Positions 44,974 through 55,361 are shown, numbered from the stretch's first letter. The stretch: 64,000 bases of DNA from Polaribacter sp. KT25b (GCF_900105145.1 NZ_LT629752.1:310001-374000), one strand, 5' to 3'. Notes: generated by a model from the sequence alone, not told the origin. Numbers and translations are program-made.

Positions 44974-47475
44974 TTAGAAAGGATAGTTGATTCCTATATT
45001 ATAAACGGCATTAGAGAAATTATAATTTCTAAACCATTTATTACTTTCTAAATAAGGTTCATAGGTTTTAAAACCAATATCTAAACGCACAATTAAAAAG
45101 CTAAAATCTAATCTTGCGCCAAAACCAGAACCAACTGCAATGTCTTTTACAGAATCAAAACCAGTAAGTTTAGAATCATCATCTACAAGGCTAGAACCAG
45201 AAATATCCCAAATATTTCCAGCATCAACAAATAAAGCACCTTTTAATCTACTAAAAACATCAAACCTGTATTCTAAACTAGATAAAAATTTAAAACTACC
45301 AACATTGTATTCTAAGCCTGTATTTCTACTTCCTGGACCTAATTCGTATGTTTGCCAAGCTCTAATATCATTCGATCCACCAGCAAAATAACTTTTAGTA
45401 AAAGGAATATCAGAATTATCATAGGTAACTATTGCTCCTAAAAAGGTTCTTAGTCCAAAAACTGAACTATTACCTAAATCCCAGAATTTTTTATACTCAA
45501 TATCCGTTTTAAAATATTGTGCCAACGGAATGTTTAAAAATGTTTTTTTGTCATGAATATTTGTCTTATCAGACAGTAAGCCTAAAACGTTTCCAGAGTT
45601 TGCAACTCTAATTTTAAAAAAAGAAAAATCGCTGTCTTTAAAATTTGTTTGATTATTGTAAGTATATGAAAACGCTAATACGGGAATTAAAAAATCTGAG
45701 GTAATTATATTATATCTATTTAATATGTTAGTTGCTGTGTTGTATTCATCAGGATTTGATGTTTTAAAACTACTGTCGTTTGTAACAGCATTCATGAATT
45801 TTACAGATTCTATAGACTGTGATTCATCCGTAGGAAGAGGGTAATTACTTGTGTTTTTTACATTGTCGTAGACTTCTGCTACTTCGTCTAAATTTTCAAA
45901 TTCAGAGCTATAGATGTCAAAGAAACTACCAATATTTAAATTTTTTACATATTGAGTATTTAAGACTTCTAATTGTATGGTTTTCTTATAATTAAATTGC
46001 CACTTATAATCAGTTAAAAAAGAAAACGTTTGCCTGTCTAAACCAATATTTTTTTGCAAACTTGAACCAATAGAAAATAATGTTCTTGGCGACATTTCTT
46101 TGGGTACTAATTTATTTAATCCAAAAGGAGCTACGAGTCTTGGTATTTCTAAAGAAACATCTGCACCAAATTCCCAACCAGGACCATTATTAGAATTAAA
46201 CCAAGAACCCAAAAGAGACATTTTTAGCAGCTCAGCACCTTTAAAAGTGTTTCTATTGGTAATAGAAAATTTTGCTGATGTTCCAATATTTCTAATATTA
46301 GAGTGTGTTAATTCTGTTTCTAAACCTAAAGTAAATTTTTCTAAAGGCGCTAAACGGATTTCCATTATTAACTCATCATCTGTATCTGGAACTGAAGAAT
46401 AAATAATGTTTGTGGATTTAAAATTCTTTAAAGATTTTAAATGTGTTCTTGTTAAGTTGCTTAATGTGTCTTTGTAAACTTCGTTTGGTTTTAAGAAAAT
46501 AGACTGTGCTAAATATTTTGGATTATACCTTAGCTTATCGTATGATAAAAATTTAATTCCCTTATAGAGAACTGTGTCTTTTATGGGTTCTCCTTTTTTT
46601 GTAAAAGAATAATCTGTTTTTACATTTACTTCTTTTATAGTATGAACCTTATATGGTTTTTCGATATAGTTATCGTTTTCTTCAATTAGTCTATCAGCAG
46701 AAATTAATAATTCTACGTTTGTTTTATGATCTGTTCTGCTTGAATCTACATAAAAACCTAATGCAGATTCTGTAAAATGATAAATTCCATTATTTCTAAA
46801 AAGCTTAACAATATTTTCTGATTCATGTCTAAAAGTTTCATCTTTATATTGATCGCCGTTTTTTAACAGCGTTTCTAAACCAGAAGTTTTATAAATAGAA
46901 TCTAAAACTGGCGAAGCTATTTTAAAATTAATAGTATCTAAAATTGTAGGTTCTCCTTTTGTAATATAATATGCAACCGAAGCTTTTTTACTGATAGAAT
47001 CTTTATTAATTTTAGAAGTTACTTTCGAATTAAAATATCCTTGAGTTTTATAATAAGCCCACAAATTATCTGCCGTTCTGCTTATTTTAACGTCGTTAAT
47101 TATTTCTGGTTCATCATAATCTAAAAACCAATTATTTAGATTTATAAACCAATTTGCGTAGGCAATACTTTGTTTTTCAGAAAAAATACTTTTAACAGTT
47201 TTGTAAGATTTTGGGTTTTTCTTAGCCCATTTTGTAGGTGTTTTTGGTATGTTATGATCTCCCATATTATGAAGATATAAACCTATAGGAAGCCCTAAAA
47301 AACGAGAATTTGGTTTTTGTAATATGTATTTTTGTAATTCTGCACCTTTTATTTTTACGCTATCTAAAAAAATATAATTTTCATTTAACATGTGTTCTCC
47401 TTCGATAACGTGTTTTGTAGAATTACACGAAATTAAAAAGACAATTAATAAAAAATAAAACGATATTTTTTTCAT
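44974..47475 (-). CDS. tamL: TamL-type outer-membrane assembly lipoprotein (BamA/TamA family)
   Basis: The protein begins with a lipoprotein signal (MKKISFYFLLIVFLISC|N), then POTRA-like domains (about residues 20-400, including KGEPTILDTINFKI) and a C-terminal Omp85 barrel. The barrel has LVAPFGLNKL, SKSYFAGGSNDIRAWQTYELGPG (the family's GGxxxxRG-like loop) and GFGARLDFSFLIVRLDIGFKTYEP. This is the TamL/BamA-like protein of Bacteroidota that pairs with TamB. I use the ATG at 47475 because an upstream in-frame start at 47517 would add 14 residues before the lipobox signal. tamB is not next to it here. Confidence 0.85.
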   Translation of the reverse strand: MKKISFYFLLIVFLISCNSTKHVIEGEHMLNENYIFLDSVKIKGAELQKYILQKPNSRFLGLPIGLYLHNMGDHNIPKTPTKWAKKNPKSYKTVKSIFSEKQSIAYANWFINLNNWFLDYDEPEIINDVKISRTADNLWAYYKTQGYFNSKVTSKINKDSISKKASVAYYITKGEPTILDTINFKIASPVLDSIYKTSGLETLLKNGDQYKDETFRHESENIVKLFRNNGIYHFTESALGFYVDSSRTDHKTNVELLISADRLIEENDNYIEKPYKVHTIKEVNVKTDYSFTKKGEPIKDTVLYKGIKFLSYDKLRYNPKYLAQSIFLKPNEVYKDTLSNLTRTHLKSLKNFKSTNIIYSSVPDTDDELIMEIRLAPLEKFTLGLETELTHSNIRNIGTSAKFSITNRNTFKGAELLKMSLLGSWFNSNNGPGWEFGADVSLEIPRLVAPFGLNKLVPKEMSPRTLFSIGSSLQKNIGLDRQTFSFLTDYKWQFNYKKTIQLEVLNTQYVKNLNIGSFFDIYSSEFENLDEVAEVYDNVKNTSNYPLPTDESQSIESVKFMNAVTNDSSFKTSNPDEYNTATNILNRYNIITSDFLIPVLAFSYTYNNQTNFKDSDFSFFKIRVANSGNVLGLLSDKTNIHDKKTFLNIPLAQYFKTDIEYKKFWDLGNSSVFGLRTFLGAIVTYDNSDIPFTKSYFAGGSNDIRAWQTYELGPGSRNTGLEYNVGSFKFLSSLEYRFDVFSRLKGALFVDAGNIWDISGSSLVDDDSKLTGFDSVKDIAVGSGFGARLDFSFLIVRLDIGFKTYEPYLESNKWFRNYNFSNAVYNIGINYPF

Positions 47476-47544
47476 TATTTTAGCGCTGCAAAGAAAATCA
47501 AAAATAGTATTTTTCAACGGTTAATTTCTACTTACACACAATTA

Positions 47545-48276
47545 ATGAGCATTTCAAAAAATCAACTTAAAACTATAACAAGTTTATCTCAAAAAAAGTA
47601 TAGACAAAAATATAAATTATTTATTGCTGAAGGTGTTAAAGTTGTAAATGAATTGCTAAATTCTTCTTTTAAAATTGATACGCTATTTGCTACTGATGAT
47701 TTTAAAACTGATATTTCATCAGATAAAATAATTAGAATTTCTGATAAAGAATTACAAAAAATCAGCAATTTAAAAACGCCAAATAAAGTATTAGGATTAT
47801 TTATGATTCCTGATGAAAAACCACTTCAAAAAAACGGATTATCGATTGCTTTAGATGCTATAAATGATCCTGGTAATTTAGGTACAATTATTCGTTTGTG
47901 CGATTGGTTTGGTGTTACTCAATTACTTTGTTCTAGAGAAACTGTAGATTGTTACAATCAAAAAGTTGTACAAGCAAGTATGGGGTCTTTAACTAGAATT
48001 TCTATTAAATATGTTGATTTAAAAATGTATTTAATAGAGACCAAATTGCCAATTTTTATTGCTGATATGGATGGTGAAAATGTTTATAAATCAACATTAC
48101 CAAAAGAAGCAATTTTAGTTATGGGTAACGAAGCAAATGGGGTTTCTGATGAATTAAAAACACTTATTAAAAACAAAATTTCTATTCCAAGATTTGGAGA
48201 AACTCAAGAAACTGAAAGTTTAAATGTTGCTACTGCAACTGCTATTTTATTGAGCGAATTTAAGCGTAGTTATTAA
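47545..48276 (+). CDS. SpoU/TrmH-family RNA 2'-O-methyltransferase
   Basis: The 243-residue protein has an N-terminal substrate-binding domain (KKYRQKYKLFIAEGVKVVNELL) and the knotted SPOUT domain with the three family motifs: NDPGNLGTIIRLCDWFG, VMGNEANGVSDEL and IPRFGETQETESLNVATATAILL. It methylates a ribose in rRNA or tRNA using SAM; the exact target cannot be read. It is divergent from tamL with 69 bases between. Confidence 0.93.
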   Translation: MSISKNQLKTITSLSQKKYRQKYKLFIAEGVKVVNELLNSSFKIDTLFATDDFKTDISSDKIIRISDKELQKISNLKTPNKVLGLFMIPDEKPLQKNGLSIALDAINDPGNLGTIIRLCDWFGVTQLLCSRETVDCYNQKVVQASMGSLTRISIKYVDLKMYLIETKLPIFIADMDGENVYKSTLPKEAILVMGNEANGVSDELKTLIKNKISIPRFGETQETESLNVATATAILLSEFKRSY

Positions 48277-48344
48277 ATAAGGTTTTAGTTGAAGTATTTT
48301 TCAATTTTTAAAACTTCAAAACTTTTTTAGTTTGTAACTATTTT

Positions 48345-49043
48345 TTACTCAAAAGCAAAAGTTAGAAAAACACCACGAGTTCCCATGTAGTTTATCGGAG
48401 CTGTCCATTGACTGTCTGGGTCATCATCATATTTTATCTCATTATTAATGGCAAAAATTCCACGTATTGAAGGTGAAAACTTAAAGTAATACAGATAAAT
48501 GTCAATTCCTAGTCCAACTTCGTACATAAAATTATGAGTTGTCATTCTAAATTGTCCAGAAGAATTATCATCTTGATTATTTTCATTACTAGAAAAATTG
48601 TAATTATAAGAAATACCACCTAATATATACGGGCGAATATTTTTATATCTGTCTGTGCTAAATTTAAAAATTACAGGAACATGTAAATAAGTTGATCCAA
48701 TTTCTCTAACGCTGTCTTGTTTTGTGTCTAAATGATTAAAGTAAATATTTTTAGAATTACTTACTAAACCTGGTTCTAAACGTAGATTTAGGTTTTTGTG
48801 TAAACGTAAATCTGCAATTAAACCTACATTAAAACCCGAGGTAGGTTCAACTGTAATATCTGCATCGTCAAAAATACTATTTCTTAAATTTAGTTTAAAA
48901 TCATTCTGATTTAAACCAAGGTAAAAACCATAATGTATTTTTTTTTCATCAAACGTTGGTATATTTTCTACACGTTCTCTTTGTGCGTAAAATGCATTAG
49001 AAATCATTAGAAAAACACCAAAAAGTAATACTTTTTTATTCAT
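48345..49043 (-). CDS. porT: type IX secretion system outer-membrane protein PorT
   Basis: The 232-residue protein has a signal peptide (MNKKVLLFGVFLMISNAFYAQ) and a small beta-barrel: KIHYGFYLGLNQNDFKL, RLEPGLV, STYLHVPVIFKFSTDRYKNIRPYILGG and a final strand ending FAFE. The pattern and position fit PorT/SprT, required for T9SS assembly. It follows ubiE by two bases on the same strand, the order ubiE-porT known from Flavobacteria. It fits the three T9SS substrates in this window. Confidence 0.9.
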   Translation of the reverse strand: MNKKVLLFGVFLMISNAFYAQRERVENIPTFDEKKIHYGFYLGLNQNDFKLNLRNSIFDDADITVEPTSGFNVGLIADLRLHKNLNLRLEPGLVSNSKNIYFNHLDTKQDSVREIGSTYLHVPVIFKFSTDRYKNIRPYILGGISYNYNFSSNENNQDDNSSGQFRMTTHNFMYEVGLGIDIYLYYFKFSPSIRGIFAINNEIKYDDDPDSQWTAPINYMGTRGVFLTFAFE

Positions 49044-49045
49044 TT

Positions 49046-49777
49046 TTATTTGCTTGCGGTATAAATTGTAGCAACTCCAAAAGTTACAGGTTTATGCTTT
49101 GTATTTGTAAACCCATTTTTTTGTAAAATATTGTTGAAAGCTTCTCCAAAAGGAAAAGAATTTGCAGATTCTGATAAATATGAATAAGCAACTTTGTCTT
49201 TAGAGAATAATTTACCAATAATTGGAAGAATATAATTTGTATAAAATTTATACCCTTGTTTAAAAGGAAATTTTGTTGGGTTTGAAGTTTCTAAAATAAC
49301 TAAAACTCCAGTAGGTTTTAAAACTCGTGCAATTTCTGTAATTCCTTTGTTTAAATGTGCAAAATTACGAACACCAAAAGAAACCGTAATAGCGTCAAAA
49401 GTATTGTCATCAAAAGGCATTTCTTCAGAATCGCCAACAATCATTTCTATTTTTTCTGATAAATTTACTTTTGCAATTTTTCGTTTTCCAACCTCAAGCA
49501 TTCCTGCAGAAATGTCTAAACCAACAATTTTATCAGGATTTAAAGAAGCCATCATTAGTGCTAAATCTCCAGTACCTGTAGCGATATCTAAAATTTGTTT
49601 CGGATTGTTTTTACCAACAATTTCCACTACTTTTTTACGCCATTTTACATCAATTCCTAAAGAAATAACTCTGTTTAAGCCATCGTAATTTTCAGAAATA
49701 TTATCGAACATTTGTGTAACCTGTTCTTTTTTACCTAGTTGAGAATCTTTGTATGGATTTATTTTTTCTGCTGACAT
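49046..49777 (-). CDS. ubiE: demethylmenaquinone methyltransferase
   Basis: It transfers a methyl group from SAM to demethylmenaquinone, the last step of menaquinone synthesis. The 243-residue protein has [25 protein letters not shown], motif [30 protein letters not shown] and [17 protein letters not shown]...RVLKPTG. Menaquinone is the expected quinone in Bacteroidota, so the menG/ubiE function is clear. It sits directly upstream of porT. Confidence 0.95.
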   Translation of the reverse strand: MSAEKINPYKDSQLGKKEQVTQMFDNISENYDGLNRVISLGIDVKWRKKVVEIVGKNNPKQILDIATGTGDLALMMASLNPDKIVGLDISAGMLEVGKRKIAKVNLSEKIEMIVGDSEEMPFDDNTFDAITVSFGVRNFAHLNKGITEIARVLKPTGVLVILETSNPTKFPFKQGYKFYTNYILPIIGKLFSKDKVAYSYLSESANSFPFGEAFNNILQKNGFTNTKHKPVTFGVATIYTASK

Positions 49778-49825
49778 TTTTTAGGCTTTAAGCTAAAATT
49801 TTTACTTTTCTTCAAATTTCTTTTT

Positions 49826-50731
49826 CTAACCATTTAAGGCAATAACTTCACTAATTTGATTTGGTAACATTTCCATTAACAAGGATTCTATTCCGTTTTT
49901 TAAAGTTGCAGTAGATGAAGGGCAACCACTACAAGCGCCTTGTAAAACAACACTTACAACTTTGGTTTCTTCATTATAAGAACGAAAAGCAATATTTCCT
50001 CCATCACCAGCAACAGCAGGTTTTATGTATTCGTCTAAAATATCAGAAATCTGTGCAGAAATTCCTTCAAGTGCTACAATTGGAGTTTCTATAGCTGTAT
50101 TGTTTTCTGTATTTTGTTTCGGAATTTCTTTAATAATTATCTTTCCATCTACTAAATATTCACGAATAAAAGTTCTTACTTCAGCAAAAACCTCTTTCCA
50201 TTCTACCATGTCATATTTTGTAATAGAAATATAATTATCAGAAATAAAAACTTCTTTTACAAAAGGAAAGTTGAATATTGCTTGAGCTAAAGGCGATGAT
50301 TTGCTTGCTTCATCAATGTTTTTATATTCAACATCTGTTTGTGTTAATGCTTTGTTTGTTCCAAATTTCATTACTGCAGGATTTGGTGTAACTTCTGCAT
50401 AAACTTCAATCGCTTCTTTTTTGGTTGATGAAGTTTTTTCGTTTACAACAATATTTCCGTCTGCAATATAAGCTTCTATTTGTTCTGCAACTTCTTCTTG
50501 AACATCAATCCATTCTACAATGTCATAACGTTGAATTGCAATGAAATTAGCAGTTATAAATATCTTTTTTACGAAAGGTAAATAAAATAATTCTTGTGCT
50601 AAAGGAGAGTTTTTAGCTTCATCAATATTAGAAAATTCATAACTACCACCATTTATTAAAATTGTTGTACTATTAAATTTTAATATGGTGTTATTTGTAG
50701 TTTCTTGTATGGTAATTTTTGTCTCTTGCAT
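49826..50731 (-). CDS. NifU-like iron-sulfur scaffold protein with duplicated N-terminal domain
   Basis: The 301-residue protein has two copies of the Nfu N-terminal domain (about residues 12-90 and 112-190; compare SPLAQELFYLPFVKKIFITANFI with SPLAQAIFNFPFVKEVFISDNYI). A NifU C-terminal domain follows with the cluster-binding GACSGCPSSTATLKNGIESLL near the end. It assembles or carries [4Fe-4S] clusters. The duplication is internal and seems usual for this group. Spacing to ubiE is 48 bases, so it may be upstream in the same transcript. Confidence 0.9.
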   Translation of the reverse strand: MQETKITIQETTNNTILKFNSTTILINGGSYEFSNIDEAKNSPLAQELFYLPFVKKIFITANFIAIQRYDIVEWIDVQEEVAEQIEAYIADGNIVVNEKTSSTKKEAIEVYAEVTPNPAVMKFGTNKALTQTDVEYKNIDEASKSSPLAQAIFNFPFVKEVFISDNYISITKYDMVEWKEVFAEVRTFIREYLVDGKIIIKEIPKQNTENNTAIETPIVALEGISAQISDILDEYIKPAVAGDGGNIAFRSYNEETKVVSVVLQGACSGCPSSTATLKNGIESLLMEMLPNQISEVIALNG

Positions 50732-50776
50732 TGTCTTAAAATAAGTTGCGAAATTACGGCAAAAAACTGAAATGCA

Positions 50777-50822
50777 ATAAAAAAGACCTTGGATGTTTTT
50801 AGAAATCCAAGGTCTTTTTTAT
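50777..50822 (-). terminator. terminator after the FadL-type gene
   Basis: AAAAGACCTTGGAT and ATCCAAGGTCTTTT form a perfect 14-bp stem with a 10-base loop and T-runs. Confidence 0.85.
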
Positions 50823-50836
50823 TAATTCGATTTAGT

Positions 50837-52219
50837 TTATAAAGCCAAAGTAAGCGTTGTTGTAAATATTTTGTTGTTTAAATCTAAGTTCGTTGGGTTT
50901 ACATTAAAGCCTTGGTAAAAGTTGTAAACCGATGTTTTGTTGTTGTCTGTAAAAGAAAAGTCTAATTTAAAATTGCCAAAGTTGTAACCAGCACCTAGAG
51001 AATAACCTTCTAAATTATCAGAATCTATAGCAGATTTATCTGGGTTTTGTTCAAACATATAACCACCTCTTATGCTAAATCTATCAAAACGCCATTCTGT
51101 ACCTAAGTTAAAGTTGTTTGTATTTCTGTAATTATCCTGAAATGATTGGTTTTCTGCAGAAAAATCTGCTCCAGAAAGGTTAATGCTTTTGTAGTTTTTA
51201 TTAGTATAATCTAAACTTAATAATCCGTTTTTACCAAAAATAATAGCAGCACTTGCAGTTAATTTACTTGGGGTTTTTAATTTATAAATTAATGATTGAA
51301 AAGGGTAGTAGCCACCAGCAGTGTTATCATATATTAAATTGTCTTCGCTTACAGTAATTTCTGTATCACCAAAAAAGCCATCATTATCTATAATGTTAGT
51401 TTCCTCTTGAAGTTCTGTAAACCAAGTTGGAGTTTGGTAGGATAACCCAAATCTAAAATTTTGATTTGCTTTGTAAATAAAACCTATATTCATAGAAAAA
51501 CCAGAGCCTGCAGTAAAATTTTCTTGATATAAATTTGCATCTAACTCATTACCATTTACATCGCTATTAAACTCTGTTAGAGTAGATCTTTGACTAAAAT
51601 TAAGATCATAAAAATTTAAACTTGCTCCTAAATGTAGTTTATTTTGATGTACAGAAGAAAAACCAATGTTTATTTCGCTTAATTCTCCCGTATAAGTATT
51701 GTTAAAACGTTGCCCATCTGCAATATCATAAACAAGAGCTGGGGTGTTAGTGTCTAAAGGGTATTCAGAAAAAGTAGTAATATTACTATTACCTTCTGAT
51801 AGAAAGCTATCTGCAAAATCTTTGGTAATTTTATAGTTAACACCAATTGCAAACTTACTCCAATCTTTACTATAAGCACTATCAAAAACTAAAACGGCAC
51901 CTGCATTAGATAGGTTTATAAATTGATCTTGAGTTGTTCTAGAATTACCATAATATGTCGAAGTAATATTAGAATTTCTTGAATTAAATGTTCCAGAAAA
52001 TTCACTATTATTAAAAACAGATAAACCTGCAGGATTTACATTAATTGAAGATATGTCACCTCCTAAAGCTCCAAATGCACCGCTCATTGCTGTAAAACGC
52101 GCCGAACCATTATTGTCATTTTGAGAAAACATAATTCCTAAACCTTCATAGCCTAAAGATTGAGAATTAGACACAAATATTGTCGCGAACAAAGCCGCTA
52201 TTGTAAAAAATCTTTTCAT
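50837..52219 (-). CDS. OMPP1/FadL-type outer-membrane transport protein
   Basis: This 460-residue protein has a signal peptide (MKRFFTIAALFATIFVSNSQ) and the start SARFTAMSGAFGALGGDISSINVNPAGL, matching the N-terminal hatch of FadL/TodX barrels (G-A-F-x-A-x-x-D-x-x-x-x-x-x-N-P-A-G). The rest consists of amphipathic strands ending TTTLTLAL. Such channels take up hydrophobic compounds. It follows the Arg/Ser-rich lipoprotein gene by 32 bases on the same strand, likely one operon. Confidence 0.85.
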   Translation of the reverse strand: MKRFFTIAALFATIFVSNSQSLGYEGLGIMFSQNDNNGSARFTAMSGAFGALGGDISSINVNPAGLSVFNNSEFSGTFNSRNSNITSTYYGNSRTTQDQFINLSNAGAVLVFDSAYSKDWSKFAIGVNYKITKDFADSFLSEGNSNITTFSEYPLDTNTPALVYDIADGQRFNNTYTGELSEINIGFSSVHQNKLHLGASLNFYDLNFSQRSTLTEFNSDVNGNELDANLYQENFTAGSGFSMNIGFIYKANQNFRFGLSYQTPTWFTELQEETNIIDNDGFFGDTEITVSEDNLIYDNTAGGYYPFQSLIYKLKTPSKLTASAAIIFGKNGLLSLDYTNKNYKSINLSGADFSAENQSFQDNYRNTNNFNLGTEWRFDRFSIRGGYMFEQNPDKSAIDSDNLEGYSLGAGYNFGNFKLDFSFTDNNKTSVYNFYQGFNVNPTNLDLNNKIFTTTLTLAL

Positions 52220-52251
52220 TTTATTGGATTTTTCTTTAAAGTTTTTATTTT

Positions 52252-53268
52252 TTAATTTCCTCTTCTTCTACTAGAAGATGAACTGCTAGAACTTCTACTT
52301 GATGATGAACTTCTTCCTCTATTACTACTTGTAGAAGTTGATCTTCTCATTGTTGAAGAACTATTATTTGAACTTGAAGTAGTAGTTCTTCTTGTTGTAG
52401 TTCCGCTTCGTGTAGAAGAAGTGTTGTTTCTACTAGTAGATGTTCTTCTTGTTGGTGTTGTACTTCTTTTAATTGTTGAAGAACTTCGTGAAGTAGAAGT
52501 GCTTCTTCTAGTTGGACTTACTGTGTTAGAACTTCTTCTTGATGTGTTTGATGAAGATCTAGTATTTGAAGTATTAGTTCTTCTGCTTACAGAGTTAGAA
52601 TATCTAGTATTAGAACTTACACCTCTTCTGTTGTAAGAATTGTTAGTAACTCTTCTGCCGTAAGTATTGTTTCTATTTACACCATAATAATTTCCAGGTC
52701 TATAGTAGTGAAAATTATTGTAATAACCTATATTCCAATTGTAGCCCCCATAAAAAGGGTTGTAAAAATTATTGTAATTCCAGTAATTGTTATTCCATAT
52801 TCCCCAATTTCTATATCTCCAATTATTATATCCCCAACCATTGTATAAGCTATAATTATTATAGCCATAATAGTCGTACCAATATGGGTCATTAATTAAA
52901 TTTACTTGAACAACAACATTGTCATCATATCCCCAAGGTTCATTTGCATCATAACTTAAAGTTTCATCAATAGCTTCATCATCATACCTGTTATTTGAAT
53001 TATAAGAATCTACATCAGTAAAAAAATCATCATCTTGAATGTTTTCTAGTTCTATTAACCTTTTTGTAAAGTAATTGTCTTCATAATCATTATGTTTTTT
53101 TTCCTCTAAAACAACTACTTGTTCTTTTTCTCTTGTAACATTATTATCACCATAAATACCATCGTTATTGTACACACTTCGATAAGTACCACAAGAAACT
53201 AGAAGTAAATTTGCAGTAATAAATAGAACAATATGTTTTAAGTTTAAGCCTTTATAATGTGTATCCAT
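52252..53268 (-). CDS. lipoprotein with Tyr/Asn-rich middle and Arg/Ser/Thr-rich low-complexity tail
   Basis: From the ATG at 53268 the protein is 338 residues: a lipoprotein signal (LKHIVLFITANLLLVSC|G), an acidic segment, a central part rich in Tyr, Asn, Trp and Gly (about residues 140-205) and a C-terminal tail of over 110 residues made almost only of Ser, Arg, Thr and Asn (for example TRRSTSTSRSSSTIKRS). The strongly cationic tail could bind polysaccharide, nucleic acid or the cell surface. An upstream in-frame start at 53325 would place the signal after a charged extension, so I prefer 53268. It precedes the FadL-type gene. Family unknown. Confidence 0.65.
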   Translation of the reverse strand: MDTHYKGLNLKHIVLFITANLLLVSCGTYRSVYNNDGIYGDNNVTREKEQVVVLEEKKHNDYEDNYFTKRLIELENIQDDDFFTDVDSYNSNNRYDDEAIDETLSYDANEPWGYDDNVVVQVNLINDPYWYDYYGYNNYSLYNGWGYNNWRYRNWGIWNNNYWNYNNFYNPFYGGYNWNIGYYNNFHYYRPGNYYGVNRNNTYGRRVTNNSYNRRGVSSNTRYSNSVSRRTNTSNTRSSSNTSRRSSNTVSPTRRSTSTSRSSSTIKRSTTPTRRTSTSRNNTSSTRSGTTTRRTTTSSSNNSSSTMRRSTSTSSNRGRSSSSSRSSSSSSSSRRRGN

Positions 53269-53426
53269 AATATTGGTATTTAAGTGAGTCTTTTTAAAAT
53301 AACGAATTTTTGCTTTTAAAAACACTAAATTATAGTAATTTTGTAACGTTTTTGAAAATAAATTATTATTATTTTAACAAAAAATTCACTTTAAAGATAA
53401 CAATATTTGTGCCAAAGTAAATATTT

Positions 53427-54905
53427 ATGAGCAAGAAGTTAACAAAAAGAACAGAAGATTATTCTAAATGGTATAATGAATTAGTTGTAAAAGCTGATTT
53501 AGCAGAAAACTCTGCAGTTAGAGGATGTATGGTTATAAAACCTTACGGATATGCAATTTGGGAAAAAATGCAAGCTGAATTAGATAGAATGTTTAAAGAA
53601 ACTGGGCATGAAAATGCTTATTTCCCTCTTTTTGTTCCTAAAAGTTTGTTTGAAGCTGAGGAAAAAAATGCCGAAGGTTTTGCAAAAGAATGTGCCGTTG
53701 TAACTCATTATCGTTTACAAAATGATCCTGATAATCTAGGTAAATTAAGAGTAGATCCAGAAGCTAAGTTAGAAGAAGAATTGGTGGTTAGACCAACATC
53801 AGAAGCAATTATATGGAATACTTATAAAGGATGGATTCAATCTTATAGAGATTTACCTTTATTGATAAATCAGTGGGCAAATGTTGTTCGATGGGAAATG
53901 CGCACACGTTTGTTTTTAAGAACAGCAGAGTTTTTATGGCAAGAAGGTCATACAGCACATGCTAGTAAAAGTGAAGCTTTATTTGAAGCAAAACAAATGC
54001 AAGATGTATATGCAGAATTTGCAGAAAACTTTATGGCTATGCCTGTAGTTAAAGGTGCAAAATCTGAAAGTGAGCGTTTTGCAGGTGCAGACGAAACGTA
54101 TACAATTGAAGCTTTAATGCAAGATGGAAAAGCATTACAAGCAGGAACAAGTCATTTTTTAGGTCAGAATTTTGCAAAAGCATTTGATGTAAAATATACA
54201 TCAAAAGAAGGAAAACAAGAATATGTTTGGGCAACTTCTTGGGGAGTTTCTACGCGTTTAATTGGTGGGTTAATTATGACACATTCAGATGATCTTGGAT
54301 TGGTTTTGCCTCCCAAATTAGCACCAATTCAAGTTGCAATTATTCCCATTTATAAAAATGATGAGCAATTGGATGCTATATCGGAAAAAGTAAATGAAAT
54401 TGTAAAAGAATTACGGAAAAGAGGAATTTCTGTTAAATATGATAATAGAGATACATATAGACCTGGAGCAAAGTTTGCAGAATACGAATTAAAAGGTGTT
54501 CCTGTTAGAATGGCTATTGGTAGTCGTGATTTAGAAAATAATACGGTAGAAATTGCAAGAAGAGATACTCTAGACAAACAAACGGTTTCGCAAGATGATG
54601 TTGTAACTTATATTGATAATTTATTAGTAGAAATTCAACATAATTTATTTAATAAAGCAATCGAATTTAGAAAAGAACACACCACAGAGGTTACAACTTT
54701 TGTTGAATTTAAAAAAGCAATAAAAAATAAAGGTGGTTTTGTTTCTGCACATTGGGATGGAACAATAGAAACAGAAGAAAGAATTAAAGAGTATACTAAA
54801 GCTACAATTAGGTGTATTCCTAACGATTCTAAAGAAGAAATAGGTGTTTGTGTATTAACAGGGAAACCTTCTAAAAGAAGAGTGCTTTTTGCTAAATCTT
54901 ATTAA
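53427..54905 (+). CDS. proS: prolyl-tRNA synthetase, archaeal/eukaryote-like type
   Basis: The 492-residue class II synthetase charges tRNA-Pro. It has [77 protein letters not shown] (motif 2 region) and [18 protein letters not shown]. This is the short form with a C-terminal extension instead of the bacterial editing insertion, as in several Bacteroidota. It is complete and normal in length. The tRNA-Glu gene and rpsT follow on the same strand. Confidence 0.95.
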   Translation: MSKKLTKRTEDYSKWYNELVVKADLAENSAVRGCMVIKPYGYAIWEKMQAELDRMFKETGHENAYFPLFVPKSLFEAEEKNAEGFAKECAVVTHYRLQNDPDNLGKLRVDPEAKLEEELVVRPTSEAIIWNTYKGWIQSYRDLPLLINQWANVVRWEMRTRLFLRTAEFLWQEGHTAHASKSEALFEAKQMQDVYAEFAENFMAMPVVKGAKSESERFAGADETYTIEALMQDGKALQAGTSHFLGQNFAKAFDVKYTSKEGKQEYVWATSWGVSTRLIGGLIMTHSDDLGLVLPPKLAPIQVAIIPIYKNDEQLDAISEKVNEIVKELRKRGISVKYDNRDTYRPGAKFAEYELKGVPVRMAIGSRDLENNTVEIARRDTLDKQTVSQDDVVTYIDNLLVEIQHNLFNKAIEFRKEHTTEVTTFVEFKKAIKNKGGFVSAHWDGTIETEERIKEYTKATIRCIPNDSKEEIGVCVLTGKPSKRRVLFAKSY

Positions 54906-54939
54906 TTTTAAAAAAAAAGTAATTTTTTTTAAAAAAAGA

Positions 54940-54969
54940 TTGCACAACTCAAAAAACGTTGTATATTTG
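54940..54969 (+). promoter_or_regulatory. consensus promoter of tRNA-Glu
   Basis: TTG at 54940-54942, a 19-base spacer and TATATTTG at 54962-54969 match TTG-N19-TAnnTTTG exactly. The tRNA starts 31 bases later. Confidence 0.75.
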
Positions 54970-55000
54970 CACCCGCAATTGAGAAGTATTTAATTGTTAT

Positions 55001-55072
55001 GGTCCGTTCGTCTAGGGGTTAGGACGCATGGTTTTCATCCATGTAACACGGGTTCGATTCCCGTACGGACTA
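55001..55072 (+). tRNA. tRNA-Glu (anticodon TTC)
   Basis: A 72-base cloverleaf: the acceptor stem GGTCCGT pairs with ACGGACT (first pair G-T), the D arm begins TCGTCTAGGGGTTAGGAC, the anticodon arm is CATGG-TTTTCAT-CCATG with TTC, and the T arm is ACGGG-TTCGATT-CCCGT. CA follows the discriminator, so part of the CCA end may be encoded. Confidence 0.95.
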
Positions 55073-55109
55073 CAAAGTTTTAATATAAAAAACTAATAAA
55101 TTAAGAATT

Positions 55110-55361
55110 ATGGCAAATCATAAGTCAGCTTTAAAGAGAATTAGAAGTAACGAGGCTAAAAGGTTACTTAATAAATATCAGCATAAAAGTACACGTAATG
55201 CTTTAAGAGATTTACGTGCTATTGAAGATAAAACAGAAGCGCAAGGTAAATTAGGTAATGTTATTTCTATGTTAGATAAATTAGCTAAAAGAAATATTAT
55301 TCATAAGAATAAAGCTGCTAATTTAAAATCTAAATTAACAAAACACGTTGCTGCATTGTAA
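55110..55361 (+). CDS. rpsT: 30S ribosomal protein S20
   Basis: S20 is a helical 16S rRNA-binding protein. The 83-residue sequence (MANHKSALKRIRSNEAKRLLN...LAKRNIIHKNKAANLKSKLTKHV) matches the family in length and Lys/Arg content. It lies 37 bases after tRNA-Glu and is followed by a strong terminator. Confidence 0.96.
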   Translation: MANHKSALKRIRSNEAKRLLNKYQHKSTRNALRDLRAIEDKTEAQGKLGNVISMLDKLAKRNIIHKNKAANLKSKLTKHVAAL

